Shown: in pieces, positions 17,403 to 26,693 of the stretch
Position numbering within the stretch: the stretch's first letter is position 1
Layout: the number at the start of each line of letters is the position of its first letter
Assembly (NCBI GenBank): GCA_004297005.1
Contig: SCVA01000001.1
Coordinates: 1-64,000, forward strand
Direction of reading: 5' to 3'
From: Nevskiaceae bacterium
GTDB lineage: Bacteria > Pseudomonadota > Gammaproteobacteria > Nevskiales > Nevskiaceae
Length of the DNA stretch: 64,000 nucleotides
Program-made: the position numbers and the translations under genes
Notes under the pieces: model-generated
What the model was told of the DNA's origin: nothing
Databases searched by the model: none
Seen by the model: only the letters and a program-made list of their open reading frames with translations

Positions 17403-18917
17403 ATGGCCGAGTCACGGATACTGATACTCGACGCCAACGAGGAACGCGCAGAAACCCTGCGTGGCCTGTTGCAGTTCATCGATTACCAGCCGGTGCGGAT
17501 GGAGAGCTGTGGCCAGATCGCCGCCTCCGGCGCCAAGCCGGCCGACTGGCTGGCGGTGATCGTCGGCAAGCTGCTGGATCCGGCGGCGCTGCCGGCCTTT
17601 GTCGACTGGCTCAAGCGTGATCATCTGCACCCGCCGCTGCTGCTGCTGCCCGAGCACCACGCCCAGGGCGCCGCGCGCTTCGAGCTGCACGAGTCGGCCT
17701 GCCTGCCGATCGACTACCCGGTGAAGTACGCGCAGCTCAACGAGGTGCTGAAGCGGGCCGGCCTCACCCGCATGGAACGCGAGACCGCCGAGCAGGTGGC
17801 TTCACGTGGACCCACCGGCAACTCGCCGGCGATCCGCCGGGTACGGCGGATGATCGAGCAGGTGGCGGGCTTCGACACCACGGTGCTCATTACCGGTGAG
17901 TCCGGTACCGGCAAGGAAGTGGTGGCGCGCGCCATCCACTGCCAGTCGCCGCGCAAGGACAAGCCCTTCGTGGCGGTGAACTGCGGCGCGATTCCAGCGG
18001 AGTTGTTGGAGAGCGAGCTGTTCGGTCACGAGAAGGGCGCCTTCACCGGCGCCATCACCGCCCGCAAGGGCCGCTTCGAACTGGCCGACGGCGGTACCTT
18101 GTTCCTCGACGAGATCGGCGACATGAGTCTGCCGATGCAGGTGAAGATCCTGCGCGCCCTTCAGGAGCGCAGTTTCGAGCGCGTCGGCGGCACCCGCAGC
18201 CAGCGTTGCGACGTGCGGGTGATAGCTGCCACCCACCGCAATCTGGAGGAGGGCATCGTCAAGGGCAGTTTCCGCGAGGATCTCTACTACCGCCTCAATG
18301 TGTTCCCGATCGAGACGCCGCCGCTGCGCGAGCGGCTGGAAGATCTACCGCTGCTGCTCGAGGACCTGATCGGTCAACTGGAGCGCTCCGGGCGCGGCAG
18401 CGTCCGCCTGGCGCCGGAAGCGATCAACCTGCTGCGTGGCTACCACTGGCCGGGCAATGTCCGCGAGCTGTCCAATCTGGTCGAGCGTCTGGCGGTGTTG
18501 CATCCCGGCGCGGTGGTCCGGCCGCAGGATTTGCCGGCGCGTTACCGGCCGGCGCAGTTGGACTCGGTGGCGGAGTTGCCGGAGCCGGGCGCTGACGAGT
18601 TGCCGGTACCAGCGAACGAGCCGATGCCGGTGTCGATGGCGGGCGAGTCTGCAGTGCTGCGTGATCTGCGCATGCCCTCGCTGTCGGCGACGACACGCAG
18701 TGAGCCCTTGCTCCCGCCTGCCGGTGTGGATCTCAAGGACCATATCGAACATATCGAGTCCAGCCTGATCAGGCAGGCGCTGGCGCAGTCGGGCGGGGTG
18801 GTGGCGCACGCCGCCAAGCTGCTCAACACCCGTCGCACCACGCTGGTCGAGAAGCTGCGCAAGTACGGTTTGCAGCGTGAGGATTCCGAAGTGAGCAGCG
18901 CTGGCGAGCTGGGTTGA
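17403..18917 (+). CDS. fleQ: Sigma-54-dependent flagellar master regulator FleQ
   Basis: A 504-residue enhancer-binding protein. The N-terminal FleQ-type receiver-like domain (about 1-120) lacks a phosphoacceptor Asp. The AAA+ domain (about 135-375) has Walker A G-E-S-G-T-G-K-E (165-172), the sigma-54 contact loop G-A-F-T-G-A (about 212-217) and Walker B D-E-I-G-D. The Fis-type helix-turn-helix is at the C-terminus. It is the expected activator of the sigma-54 promoters before flgA and flgG. FleQ relatives also respond to c-di-GMP. In related clusters fliE-fliF follow, but here unrelated genes do. Confidence 0.92.
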   Translation: MAESRILILDANEERAETLRGLLQFIDYQPVRMESCGQIAASGAKPADWLAVIVGKLLDPAALPAFVDWLKRDHLHPPLLLLPEHHAQGAARFELHESACLPIDYPVKYAQLNEVLKRAGLTRMERETAEQVASRGPTGNSPAIRRVRRMIEQVAGFDTTVLITGESGTGKEVVARAIHCQSPRKDKPFVAVNCGAIPAELLESELFGHEKGAFTGAITARKGRFELADGGTLFLDEIGDMSLPMQVKILRALQERSFERVGGTRSQRCDVRVIAATHRNLEEGIVKGSFREDLYYRLNVFPIETPPLRERLEDLPLLLEDLIGQLERSGRGSVRLAPEAINLLRGYHWPGNVRELSNLVERLAVLHPGAVVRPQDLPARYRPAQLDSVAELPEPGADELPVPANEPMPVSMAGESAVLRDLRMPSLSATTRSEPLLPPAGVDLKDHIEHIESSLIRQALAQSGGVVAHAAKLLNTRRTTLVEKLRKYGLQREDSEVSSAGELG

Positions 18918-19103
18918 GGCGACGCCGGCCGGATCGCCGGTCTTGGTGGCTCGGTCGCGCGGTTGGTTTGCTGTTCTTGCCGGTCTGACCGGCGACTCGG
19001 CGCGGCCCGCCGTACCCGCGCATGTCGCTTGAAATGCGCGACGGCTCCGCACAGGCTGTGAGTGTCGGCAGCCGCCGGCACACCAACCCCTGAGCCGGCG
19101 CCC

Positions 19104-19940
19104 ATGGCCAAGTCTGTTTCTCCCGATCCCTATCGCGGCAAGACCGTACTCATCACCGGCGCCTCCAGCGGCATCGGCGAGGAGGCTGCGAAGCAGTTGG
19201 CCGCGCGTGGTGCCCGCCTGTTGCTGGTGGCGCGCCGCGAGGACGAGTTGCGCCGCGTGCAGCAGGCCATCGGAGCCGCTGGTGGTTCGGCGCGCATCTA
19301 TCTCTGCAATCTCGCCGAGCCGGCCGAAGTCGATGCACTGGTGGCGCGGCTGCGCAAGGAGCTGACTGGCCTGGACGTGCTGGTCAACAATGCCGGTCGC
19401 TCGATCCGCCGGCCGTTGCTGGAGAGCCTGGATAGGCCGCACGATTTCGAGCGCACCATCCAGCTCAACTACCTGGCGGTGGTGCGCCTGACCCTGGGCC
19501 TACTGCCGCTGCTGTTGGCGCGAGGCGAGGGCCAGGTCATCAACATCTCCAGCGTCGCGGCGCTGATGACCACGCCGCGCTTCGCCGCCTACCAGGCCAG
19601 CAAGGCGGCGCTCGACGCCTTCTCGCGCTCGCTGCGCATCGAGTTGGCCGAGAAGGGCCTGCACGTCACCAGCATCAACTACCCGCTGGTGAAGACGGCG
19701 ATGACCGCGCCTACCGCGGTCTACAAGTACCTGCCGCAGATGGAAGTTGCCGAAGCGGCGACCTGGATCGTCGAGGCCATCGCCGAGCGACCGGCGCGGC
19801 GCACCACCGCGCTGGCGCTCGGCTTTCATCTGGCGACGGTGGCGATGCCGGCACCGGCCTTGCGCCTGCTGGCCGGCTTCTACCGTCGCCGTCTGGAAAA
19901 GCTGCGAGACAAGCTGGCCGCCGCCGGGGAGTCGCAGTGA
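19104..19940 (+). CDS. Short-chain dehydrogenase/reductase
   Basis: A 278-residue classical SDR. It has the NAD(P) loop T-G-A-S-S-G-I-G near the N-terminus, N-N-A-G, the catalytic Ser in I-S-S-V and Y-x-x-x-K in A-Y-Q-A-S-K. Lys/Arg residues near the cofactor loop (V-A-R-R) suggest NADP preference. It has a C-terminal extension with a hydrophobic stretch and a basic tail, as in membrane-associated lipid-modifying SDRs. It overlaps the patatin gene by four bases, so both probably act on lipids. The ATG at 19104 is chosen over an upstream GTG. Confidence 0.88.
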   Translation: MAKSVSPDPYRGKTVLITGASSGIGEEAAKQLAARGARLLLVARREDELRRVQQAIGAAGGSARIYLCNLAEPAEVDALVARLRKELTGLDVLVNNAGRSIRRPLLESLDRPHDFERTIQLNYLAVVRLTLGLLPLLLARGEGQVINISSVAALMTTPRFAAYQASKAALDAFSRSLRIELAEKGLHVTSINYPLVKTAMTAPTAVYKYLPQMEVAEAATWIVEAIAERPARRTTALALGFHLATVAMPAPALRLLAGFYRRRLEKLRDKLAAAGESQ

Positions 19941-20911
19941 CGAAGGCCAGCGGGAAAAAGCCCCGAGAAAAGAAATCGGCCGCAACCGCTCCACCGGCGC
20001 CACCTCCGCCACCGGCACCGCGCGAGGTGATCGGCTTGGCCCTGGGCAGCGGATCGGCGCGCGGCTGGGCCCACATCGGCGTTATTCAGGAGCTGGAGGC
20101 GATGGGCGTGCGACCGGAAGTGGTGGCCGGCACTTCGATCGGTGCCCTGGTCGGCGCGGTCTATGTCTCCGGCCAGCTCGCGGAATTCGCCGACTGGGTG
20201 CGCAAGCTCAACGTCCGTGACGTGGTGGGGCTGATGGACTTCACCCTTTCCGGCGGGGTGATGAAGGGCGAGAGGCTGTTCGGCTACTTCAACGATCACC
20301 ACCCGAATCCCGACATCGAGACCCTCAGCCAGCGCTTCGTCAGCGTCGCCACCGAGATGCGCAGCGGCCGCGAGATCTGGATCGACCACGGTCCGGTGCT
20401 GAGCGCCGCAAGAGCGTCTTGCGCGCTGCCGGGAGTGATTTCGCCGGTGATGTACGAGGACCGCTGGATGCTCGACGGCGGCCTGGTCAATCCGGTACCG
20501 GTGTCGGCCTGTCGCGCCTTGGGCGCGGACGTGGTGATCGCCGTCAATCTCAACACCCAGTTGGTGGGCGCGCACCTTTCCAGCGCCGGCCGCGAGGAGG
20601 CCGAGCGCGAGGCGCATGATCGGAGCGAGACTCCCGAGCGCAGCTTCTGGAGCCGGGTGATGGCGCGCTTCCAGGGCGATGGCCAGCACCCCAGCTTCTT
20701 CGACGTGATCGCCGCCAGCGTCAACATCATGCAGGACCGCATCACCCGCAGCCGCATGGCCGGCGATCCGCCGGAAATCACCCTGATCCCGCACCTGGAG
20801 GACTTCGCGCTGATGGACTTCCATCGCGCCGGTGAAGCCATCGAGGAAGGGCGGCGGCTGGTGCAGCGCCACGAGGCCGAGATCCGGGCCTGGACCCGCG
20901 GCCGCACATGA
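19937..20911 (+). CDS. Patatin-like phospholipase (RssA/NTE type)
   Basis: A 324-residue serine hydrolase. A Lys-rich then Pro-rich N-terminus (about 30 residues) is followed by the patatin core: oxyanion loop [12 protein letters not shown], nucleophile elbow G-T-S-I-G and the Asp of D-G-G-L-V-N-P, forming the Ser-Asp dyad. It should hydrolyse acyl-ester lipids in the cytoplasm or at the inner membrane. The GTG start overlaps the SDR stop (GTGA), so translation is coupled. Confidence 0.9.
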   Translation: MTKASGKKPREKKSAATAPPAPPPPPAPREVIGLALGSGSARGWAHIGVIQELEAMGVRPEVVAGTSIGALVGAVYVSGQLAEFADWVRKLNVRDVVGLMDFTLSGGVMKGERLFGYFNDHHPNPDIETLSQRFVSVATEMRSGREIWIDHGPVLSAARASCALPGVISPVMYEDRWMLDGGLVNPVPVSACRALGADVVIAVNLNTQLVGAHLSSAGREEAEREAHDRSETPERSFWSRVMARFQGDGQHPSFFDVIAASVNIMQDRITRSRMAGDPPEITLIPHLEDFALMDFHRAGEAIEEGRRLVQRHEAEIRAWTRGRT

Positions 20912-20981
20912 GTCGCCTTGTGCTGGCTGGCGCGCGTCCGGGCAAGCCGGCACTATCGCGCCGCCGCGCCGCTTGAGCGCG

Positions 20982-21863
20982 GTGCCACAATCCCTCCAAC
21001 GCCCAGGCGCTCCCTTGCCCAAACGCCGCTCCTCCTTCCGCCCCCTGCGCTGGCTGCTGCGCTTGCTGCTGGTGCTGCTGGCCGTCCTGCTGCTGCCGGT
21101 GCTGGTACTGAAATGGCTGCCGCCGCCGACCACCGCCTTCATGCTGCAGAGCGAGGTGCGGCCAGTGCAGTACCAGTGGGTGCCGATGGCGCGCATCGCC
21201 AAGGTGGCGGGCCAGGCGGTGATCGCCGCCGAGGATCAGAAATTCCCGACGCACTCCGGCTTCGATCTGGAGGCGATCAAGAAGGCGCAGGCGCACAACC
21301 GCAAGTCCAGGCGCGTCCGTGGCGCCTCTACCATCAGTCAGCAGACCGCCAAGAACCTGTTCCTGTGGCCCGGCGGCGGCTATTTCCGCAAGGGCATCGA
21401 GGCGGTCTACACGCTGCTGCTGGAGACGCTCTGGGGCAAGGATCGCATCCTCGAGGTCTACCTCAACATCGCCGAGTTCGGGCCGGGCATCTACGGGGTC
21501 GAGGCGGCGTCGCAGCGCTACTTCGGCAAGCCGGCGGCCAGGCTGAGTGCCGCCGAGGCGGCCCGCTTGGCGGCGGTACTGCCCAGCCCGCGCCGCTGGA
21601 GCGTCAACAAGCCCGGCCCCTATGTGCAGAAGCGGGCGGCCTGGGTGCTGCGGCAGATGGGCTATGGCCAGCGCGCTCGTCCGGTAGCCGAACCCGAGCC
21701 GGAGCCGCCTGCGGACCAGGATCCGGAATCGGATTCTGACCAGGCAGCGAGCGTGCCCGCCGCCATGGAGAGGCAGACGCCAGAACCCAGCAAGGTGGAG
21801 CCGATGGTGGACCCCTTGGCGGAAGAAAGTCCGCAGCCGGTTCCGGTGCCGCCGGAACCTTAA
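20982..21863 (+). CDS. mtgA: Monofunctional peptidoglycan glycosyltransferase
   Basis: GT51 enzyme that polymerises lipid II glycan strands. One N-terminal membrane anchor ([11 protein letters not shown]) precedes the transglycosylase motifs A-A-E-D-Q-K-F with catalytic Glu and [13 protein letters not shown], and [11 protein letters not shown] Pro/Glu-rich C-terminal tail of about 70 residues is extra to the family. There is no ATG near the anchor. GTG at 20982 (293 residues) or TTG at 21015 are the candidate starts, and neither has a clear ribosome site. Confidence 0.92.
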   Translation: MPQSLQRPGAPLPKRRSSFRPLRWLLRLLLVLLAVLLLPVLVLKWLPPPTTAFMLQSEVRPVQYQWVPMARIAKVAGQAVIAAEDQKFPTHSGFDLEAIKKAQAHNRKSRRVRGASTISQQTAKNLFLWPGGGYFRKGIEAVYTLLLETLWGKDRILEVYLNIAEFGPGIYGVEAASQRYFGKPAARLSAAEAARLAAVLPSPRRWSVNKPGPYVQKRAAWVLRQMGYGQRARPVAEPEPEPPADQDPESDSDQAASVPAAMERQTPEPSKVEPMVDPLAEESPQPVPVPPEP

Positions 21864-21891
21864 GAGGATCGGCGCTGGCGGTGAGTCGCCC

Positions 21892-22467
21892 CTAGTTGCC
21901 GACTGGCGGCACGCCGGGCCATTCCGGCGACGGTGGGGCTTCGGGCTCGATGGGCTGCGGCAGTTCGACCGGGCCGGGCAGCGGAGCCGCCGGGATCACC
22001 GCCTGGGTGCTGATCCTAGGCTCGCAGTTGCAGACCTCGGTGCCCTTGTCGAACGCGACCCGCCACTCGCCCGGCGCGACCAGTCGCCAGATGGTGTTGA
22101 AACGGGCGATGGTCTTGCCGCTGGCGTCACGCACCGGGCCGCTGCTCAGGGCCAGATCGCCGCTGGCGGCGACCTCGACCACGCTCGGCTCCCAGGAGAA
22201 CGGCGCCTTGGGGCCCTCGAAATACGGCTTCCAGGCCTGGGCGATGCGCTGCTTGCCGCGCGTGGAGTTGTCGCCGTCGAAGAAGATCGCGTCTTCGGCC
22301 AGAAAACGGGTGAAGGCGGCGAAGTCGCGATTGGCCATCGTCCGGGCAAAGGCGAGTTCGGTTTCTCGTACCTGATCCGGTAGAAAGTAGGCGGTGGACT
22401 TGGGCGCGCTGGCGCAGGCACTGAGCAGCGAGGCGGCGAGCAGGGCGCCGGGAAGCAGACGGGTCAT
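21892..22467 (-). CDS. Lipoprotein with a SnoaL/DUF4440-like fold
   Basis: A 191-residue lipoprotein. The signal ends in L-L-S-A-C. The mature part has the NTF2-like pattern of DUF4440 proteins: E-L-A-F-A-R-T-M-A-x-R-D at the first helix, F-L-A-E-D-A-I-F-F-D, and late strands with F-x-T-I-W-R and G-E-W-R-V. The C-terminus is Pro-rich. Such domains bind small ligands, and the substrate is unknown. It is convergent with mtgA and upstream of the reductase gene's stop on the same strand (29 bases apart). Confidence 0.75.
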   Translation of the reverse strand: MTRLLPGALLAASLLSACASAPKSTAYFLPDQVRETELAFARTMANRDFAAFTRFLAEDAIFFDGDNSTRGKQRIAQAWKPYFEGPKAPFSWEPSVVEVAASGDLALSSGPVRDASGKTIARFNTIWRLVAPGEWRVAFDKGTEVCNCEPRISTQAVIPAAPLPGPVELPQPIEPEAPPSPEWPGVPPVGN

Positions 22468-22496
22468 GGCGGGATTCTAAAGGGCGGACGGGAGTT

Positions 22497-23555
22497 TCAG
22501 CGCTTCCTGAGAATGCCGTCGTCGAGCATTTGCTGGAAGTGCTCGGCGAGCGTGGTTTCCACCGGCCGGAACTGCATGCCGAGGTCTTTGCGGGTGTAGC
22601 TGTTGTCGAACTTCAGTGGCCAGCCGACATTGCCGCTGACGAAGCGGCGGCTATAGCCCTGCAATGGAGCGATCAGCCAGACGATGGCCTTGGGCGCCAC
22701 CATCAGCGGCCAGCGGTAGCCGCGCCCGAAACGGGTCTTGAGGATCTGCACGATCTGCCACATGGTCACCGAGGTGGAGACCGCGATGTGGCGGCCGCTG
22801 GCGGCGGCGGTGTAGCCGGCCTTGATGTGCGCCAGGGCGACGTCGCGCACGTCCACCAGGCCGAATTCCATGTCCGGCACGCCGGTCATCAGGGTACCGT
22901 CGGCAAGCTCGCGGATGGTGCTGAGGCTGGTGGAATCGCTGGCGCTGGTCAGCGAGGGGCCGAGCACCAGGCCGGGGTTGATGGTCAGGAGATCCCAGCG
23001 CGACTGCGCCTTGGCGATGTCCCAGGCGGCGCGCTCGGCGGCGACCTTGGAGTAGTTGTAGGGCTGGTGATCGACCGAACTGGTGGTGTTCCAATAGGCC
23101 TCGGTGTAGGTCTTCAGGCCCAGCTGGCTCATGTCCACCGCGTCGCCGTAGATCGACACCACGCTGGAGGTGAGCACCACGCGCTTGACGCTGGGCACCC
23201 GGTTGGCGGCCTCCAGCACATTGCGGGTGCCTTTCACGGCCGGGTCGACCAGATCCTTCTGCGGATCGCTCAGGCCCTTGATGACGAACGGCGAGGCGGT
23301 ATGGAACACCAGTTCGCAGCCCTGCATGGCGGCGTCGTAGGCGCCCTCGCTGAGCAGGTCGGCCTTGAACAGCGTCAGCTTGCCCTTGGCGCCGGCGGCG
23401 GCCCTGAGCAGGTGGCCGACCTTGGCCTGGTTGCCGGGATCGCGGACGGTGGCGTGGACGTCGACGCCGTCCTCCAGAAGGTACTTCACCAGCCAGGAGG
23501 CGATGTAGCCGTTGCCGCCGGTGACCAGCACCGGCTTGGTTTTGTCGATTTGCAT
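22497..23555 (-). CDS. Extended-SDR NAD(P)-dependent reductase (dihydroflavonol-reductase-like)
   Basis: A 352-residue enzyme. The Rossmann motif V-T-G-G-N-G-Y-I-A is at the N-terminus. The catalytic Y-x-x-x-K is Y-N-Y-S-K, and the preceding Ser lies in T-S-S-V-V-S-I-Y-G. The overall arrangement (H-T-A-S-P-F, then P-Y-N-Y-S-K) matches the DFR/cinnamoyl-CoA-reductase branch. The natural substrate in bacteria is usually unknown. Start M-Q-I-D is chosen, with the upstream ATG giving five extra residues. It is divergent from the secreted protease gene. Confidence 0.82.
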   Translation of the reverse strand: MQIDKTKPVLVTGGNGYIASWLVKYLLEDGVDVHATVRDPGNQAKVGHLLRAAAGAKGKLTLFKADLLSEGAYDAAMQGCELVFHTASPFVIKGLSDPQKDLVDPAVKGTRNVLEAANRVPSVKRVVLTSSVVSIYGDAVDMSQLGLKTYTEAYWNTTSSVDHQPYNYSKVAAERAAWDIAKAQSRWDLLTINPGLVLGPSLTSASDSTSLSTIRELADGTLMTGVPDMEFGLVDVRDVALAHIKAGYTAAASGRHIAVSTSVTMWQIVQILKTRFGRGYRWPLMVAPKAIVWLIAPLQGYSRRFVSGNVGWPLKFDNSYTRKDLGMQFRPVETTLAEHFQQMLDDGILRKR

Positions 23556-23717
23556 GGGAGCCCTGGTCAACCGCGGAAGGGCGCGGTCGTTGCTCCTATG
23601 TTGCCGGAAATTGGCCCGTTCCGTGCCTGTATGGGCTCTATAAGGGTTGGGAAAATCTCTCCGCCACCTCGCGGCCCTCGCGCCGCGCCTCTCACCGACA
23701 TGTTGCTAGGAGCGCCG

Positions 23718-25715
23718 ATGAAGTTGCAGGCTGCTGTGATGAAGCTGGTTGTGGTCCTGATGCTGACGGCAGGTTTTGCCTCCGCCCAGGCGGCGGTGAG
23801 CGCCAAGATCGAGCCGGCGCTGCTAAGTGCCGTGCAGTCGGCGGGTCAGGCCGACTTCCTCATCTGGTTCGAGGAGCAAGCCGACCTCTCCGCCGCCGAT
23901 GCCCAGAAGACCCGCGCCGACAAGGGCCGGGTGGTGATGCAGGCCTTGCGCGCCACTGCCGAGCGCAGCCAGGCGCCGGTGCTGGCGCAGTTGCGCGCGC
24001 GGGGCCTGGAGTACCGCAGCTACTGGATCGCCAATGCGATCACCGCCCGTGGCAGCCTGGCCGACCTGCAGGCGCTGGCCGCGCTGGCGCCGGTGAAGCA
24101 GCTCTACAAGATCGACAACCAGCTCAGCCGGCAACTGCCGGCGGGCATCGCCCGCTTCGTCGATACGCCGCGTCCGGCGCCGCGCGCGAAGGCGGCGGTA
24201 GGCGACTTCGACCTCGCGAAAGCCCTGGGTGACAGCGTGGAGCCGGGGGTGGCGCTGATCCGCGCGCCGGAGGTCTGGGCCCTGGGCTTTAAGGGCCAGG
24301 GCGTGGTAGTCGGCGACCACGATGTCGGCGTGCAATGGGATCACCCTGCGCTGAAGAACCAGTACCGCGGCTGGGACGGCAGTGCCGCCCACCACGACTA
24401 CAACTGGCGCAATGCCTTTGGTGCCCTGGATCTGTTCTGCACCGACCCCGCCGTCCCCTGTGACTCCAACGGCCACGGCACCCATACCACCGGCACCATG
24501 GTCGGCTGGGACGGGGGCAGCAATCAGGTCGGCGTGGCGCCGGAGGCGAAGTGGATCGCGTGCAGGTCTCTGCTCGACCCCGTCCTGGGTGTCGGTACTG
24601 TTCCAACCTACATGGACTGCATGGAATGGCAGATCGCCCCGTATCCGGAAGGGCAGGCGGATGCCGCCGATCCGGCGATGGCGCCCGATGTCGTTAACAA
24701 CTCCTGGGGCTGCCTGGAAGGCTGCGTGCCGCCAATGCTGCAAGCCACCAATGACGCCATCAAGGCCGCTGGCATCGTCCAGGTGGTGTCGGCTGGCAAC
24801 GACGGCAATGGCGGCGTCTGCGGTACGGTGGCCTTTCCGCTGGCGGTGTACGAGTCTTCGTTCTCGGTGGGTGCCAGCGACGTCGGCGACGAGATGGCGG
24901 ATTTCTCCAGCTTAGGCCCGGTGCTCACCGACCTCTCCCTGCGCACCAAGCCGAATGTCACCGCGCCGGGCGTCGATACCCGCTCGGCCTGGAACGACGG
25001 CGACTACAACACCATCAGCGGTACCAGCATGGCCGGCCCGCATGTCGCCGGCCTGGTGGCGCTGATCATGTCCGCCGAACCGCGCCTGATCGGCCGCGTC
25101 GATGACATCCGCGCGCTGATCGAGCGCACCGCCAATCCCGATGTGAAGACCAGCAACACTGCTTCCACCTGCGGCGGCACCGATGCCGCGACCATTCCCA
25201 ACAACATCTTCGGCTACGGCCGCATCGACGCCGCCGCCGCGGTGCTGGCGCGTCCGCAACTGTCGGTGCAGGCAACGGCGCCCAGCAGTGTTGCCAGCGG
25301 CGGCAGCTATACCGCCGTGTTCAAGCTCAGCCAGCCGGCCAGCGGCAAGATCGACGTCAGCAACGCGCTGCTGAAACTGACGCTGCCCAGCGGCCTGAGC
25401 CTGAAGTCCTCCTCCGAGGCGCCTAGCGCCAGCGAGGGCCAGGCGCTGAGCTTCAGCCACGCCACGCTGGCGCCGGGCGAGGAGTGGAGCCTGAGCCTGG
25501 AGCTGAGTTCGACACAGGCCGGCAGCTACAGCCTGACGGGCAGCACCGAGGCCGATCAGGTCAGCCCGGCCGCTGCGCCGACGCTGGTGACCGCGGTGGG
25601 CTCCGGCACGGGTGGCGGCGGCTCCGGTGGCAATGAGGAATCCGGCGGTGGTGCCCTGGGCTGGGCCAGCCTGTTGCTGCTTGCGGCGAGCCGCCTGCGG
25701 CGGCGTGGGCGCTAG
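23718..25715 (+). CDS. Secreted subtilisin-like (S8) protease with GlyGly-CTERM-like tail
   Basis: A 665-residue exoprotease. A signal peptide and propeptide (about 25-175) precede an S8 catalytic domain with Asp in G-D-H-D-V-G, His in N-G-H-G-T-H-T-T-G, oxyanion Asn region S-A-G-N-D and Ser in G-T-S-M-A-G-P-H. A beta-rich C-terminal domain follows. The end is a Gly/Ser linker, a hydrophobic segment (A-L-G-W-A-S-L-L-L-L-A-A) and an Arg cluster. This is the tripartite GlyGly-CTERM pattern processed by rhombosortase in known systems. Its stop codon lies in the left end of the adjacent palindromic element. Confidence 0.93.
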   Translation: MKLQAAVMKLVVVLMLTAGFASAQAAVSAKIEPALLSAVQSAGQADFLIWFEEQADLSAADAQKTRADKGRVVMQALRATAERSQAPVLAQLRARGLEYRSYWIANAITARGSLADLQALAALAPVKQLYKIDNQLSRQLPAGIARFVDTPRPAPRAKAAVGDFDLAKALGDSVEPGVALIRAPEVWALGFKGQGVVVGDHDVGVQWDHPALKNQYRGWDGSAAHHDYNWRNAFGALDLFCTDPAVPCDSNGHGTHTTGTMVGWDGGSNQVGVAPEAKWIACRSLLDPVLGVGTVPTYMDCMEWQIAPYPEGQADAADPAMAPDVVNNSWGCLEGCVPPMLQATNDAIKAAGIVQVVSAGNDGNGGVCGTVAFPLAVYESSFSVGASDVGDEMADFSSLGPVLTDLSLRTKPNVTAPGVDTRSAWNDGDYNTISGTSMAGPHVAGLVALIMSAEPRLIGRVDDIRALIERTANPDVKTSNTASTCGGTDAATIPNNIFGYGRIDAAAAVLARPQLSVQATAPSSVASGGSYTAVFKLSQPASGKIDVSNALLKLTLPSGLSLKSSSEAPSASEGQALSFSHATLAPGEEWSLSLELSSTQAGSYSLTGSTEADQVSPAAAPTLVTAVGSGTGGGGSGGNEESGGGALGWASLLLLAASRLRRRGR

Positions 25716-25984
25716 GGCCTGTTAACGCTACGGGAATCGTTGCGGCTGAAGGCGGTTTTGGGGCAGTGCAAGAAAGCCAGTGTGCGCAATAGCGGGGCTA
25801 TTGAAACACTGGCTGACGTAGCAATGCCCCAAAACCGTCTCGCCCCGAAGGGTTGCTGGCCAAAAGCGCGTCATGCGGCGTTGCCCGCCTAGCGAAGGCA
25901 ACAAGCCTTCGCGTCGGCAGGCGCCTTGCCTGACGCGCTTTTGACCGGCAACGCAGCGATCCCCGTCGCGTTAACAGGCCCTAG
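25712..25984. mobile_element. MITE-like element with nested hairpins
   Basis: A non-coding 265-bp core (25716-25980) is bounded by imperfect terminal inverted repeats of about 30 bp beginning GGGCCTGTTAACG, with CTAG on both sides (a possible 4-bp target duplication). Inside are two large hairpins. The first pairs GGCGGTTTTGGGGCA (25751) with TGCCCCAAAACCGTC, plus AGCCAGTGT/ACACTGGCT. The second pairs CAAAAGCGCGTCA (25861-25873) with TGACGCGCTTTTG (25931-25943) and has an inner GCGAAGGC/GCCTTCGC stem. The flanking genes on both sides end at TAG codons in the CTAG boundaries. Confidence 0.75.
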
Positions 25985-26592
25985 GAGGATTCCTGCCGCG
26001 GGTTGTAGATGGCGCCGCCGCGCTGTGCGTAATCGCGCAGTACCTGCTGCGCCGCGTCGCGGTGCAGGTCGCAGACGGTAGTGATGCCGCGCGAAGCCAG
26101 CGCGGCGCGCCACTGGCGTGGCTTGGCCCCTTCGTCGAAGCCGATCGCTTCGGCGTCGGCGGCGCGGGCGCCGATCAGCAGCTGCCGCACGCCCGACCAG
26201 GGAAGCGCGCCGTAGCACATCGCGCAGGGCTCGCTGCTAGTCACCAGCTGATGCGCCGGCAGGCCGGCGGCGCCGAGATCGTGCGTGCCGCAGCGTCGTT
26301 GCGCGAACGCCAAGGCCAGCATTTCGGCGTGCAGTAGCGACAGGCCGCCACTCAGCACCAGGTTGACGCCGGCGGCGACCAGCCGGCCGCTGTCGCATTC
26401 GAAGACCGCCGCCGCAAACGGGCCGCCGCTGCCCTCTTCGACATTGCGCCGCGCCGCGTCGATGACCCAGGCCATCCGCGCCGCGGGCTCCGGCAACGCG
26501 GCCGATTGTCGGGCGACCTCGTCCTGCAACCAGCGCGGCAGGGTGATCGTCAGTGTGGCGGCGGCGGCGGTTCGGGAGTGGAGCGGTTGCAC
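25981..26592 (-). CDS. Nucleoside/guanine-type deaminase (CDA fold)
   Basis: A 203-residue zinc deaminase. The first motif L-L-H-A-E-M supplies the His ligand and catalytic Glu, and the second, E-P-C-A-M-C, supplies the two Cys ligands. The sequence around them (G-G-P-F-A-A-A-V, F-D-E-G) resembles bacterial guanine and nucleoside deaminases more than tRNA-specific TadA. It has an extra N-terminal region of about 40 residues. The start is a GTG. Its TAG stop coincides with the right boundary of the MITE-like element, so its C-terminus may have been altered by insertion. Confidence 0.85.
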   Translation of the reverse strand: MQPLHSRTAAAATLTITLPRWLQDEVARQSAALPEPAARMAWVIDAARRNVEEGSGGPFAAAVFECDSGRLVAAGVNLVLSGGLSLLHAEMLALAFAQRRCGTHDLGAAGLPAHQLVTSSEPCAMCYGALPWSGVRQLLIGARAADAEAIGFDEGAKPRQWRAALASRGITTVCDLHRDAAQQVLRDYAQRGGAIYNPRQESS

Positions 26593-26693
26593 TGCGGCAG
26601 CATGCCGCAGCGGCCGTGGCCACGCCAGCGTAGCGTCGCGGCCGGGGAGGTGATGCGGGCTTGCGCCTTAACGATGAGACGACGTGGACAGGA

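Noticed and set aside
18918-19103. Inverted GCCGGC segments after fleQ as a terminator
   Set aside because: Only six pairs with one wobble and no T-run; common in GC-rich spacers.
22530-23717. N-terminal extension of the first subtilase to 22530
   Set aside because: It reads antisense through the SDR gene. The signal peptide begins at 23718, so that start is correct.
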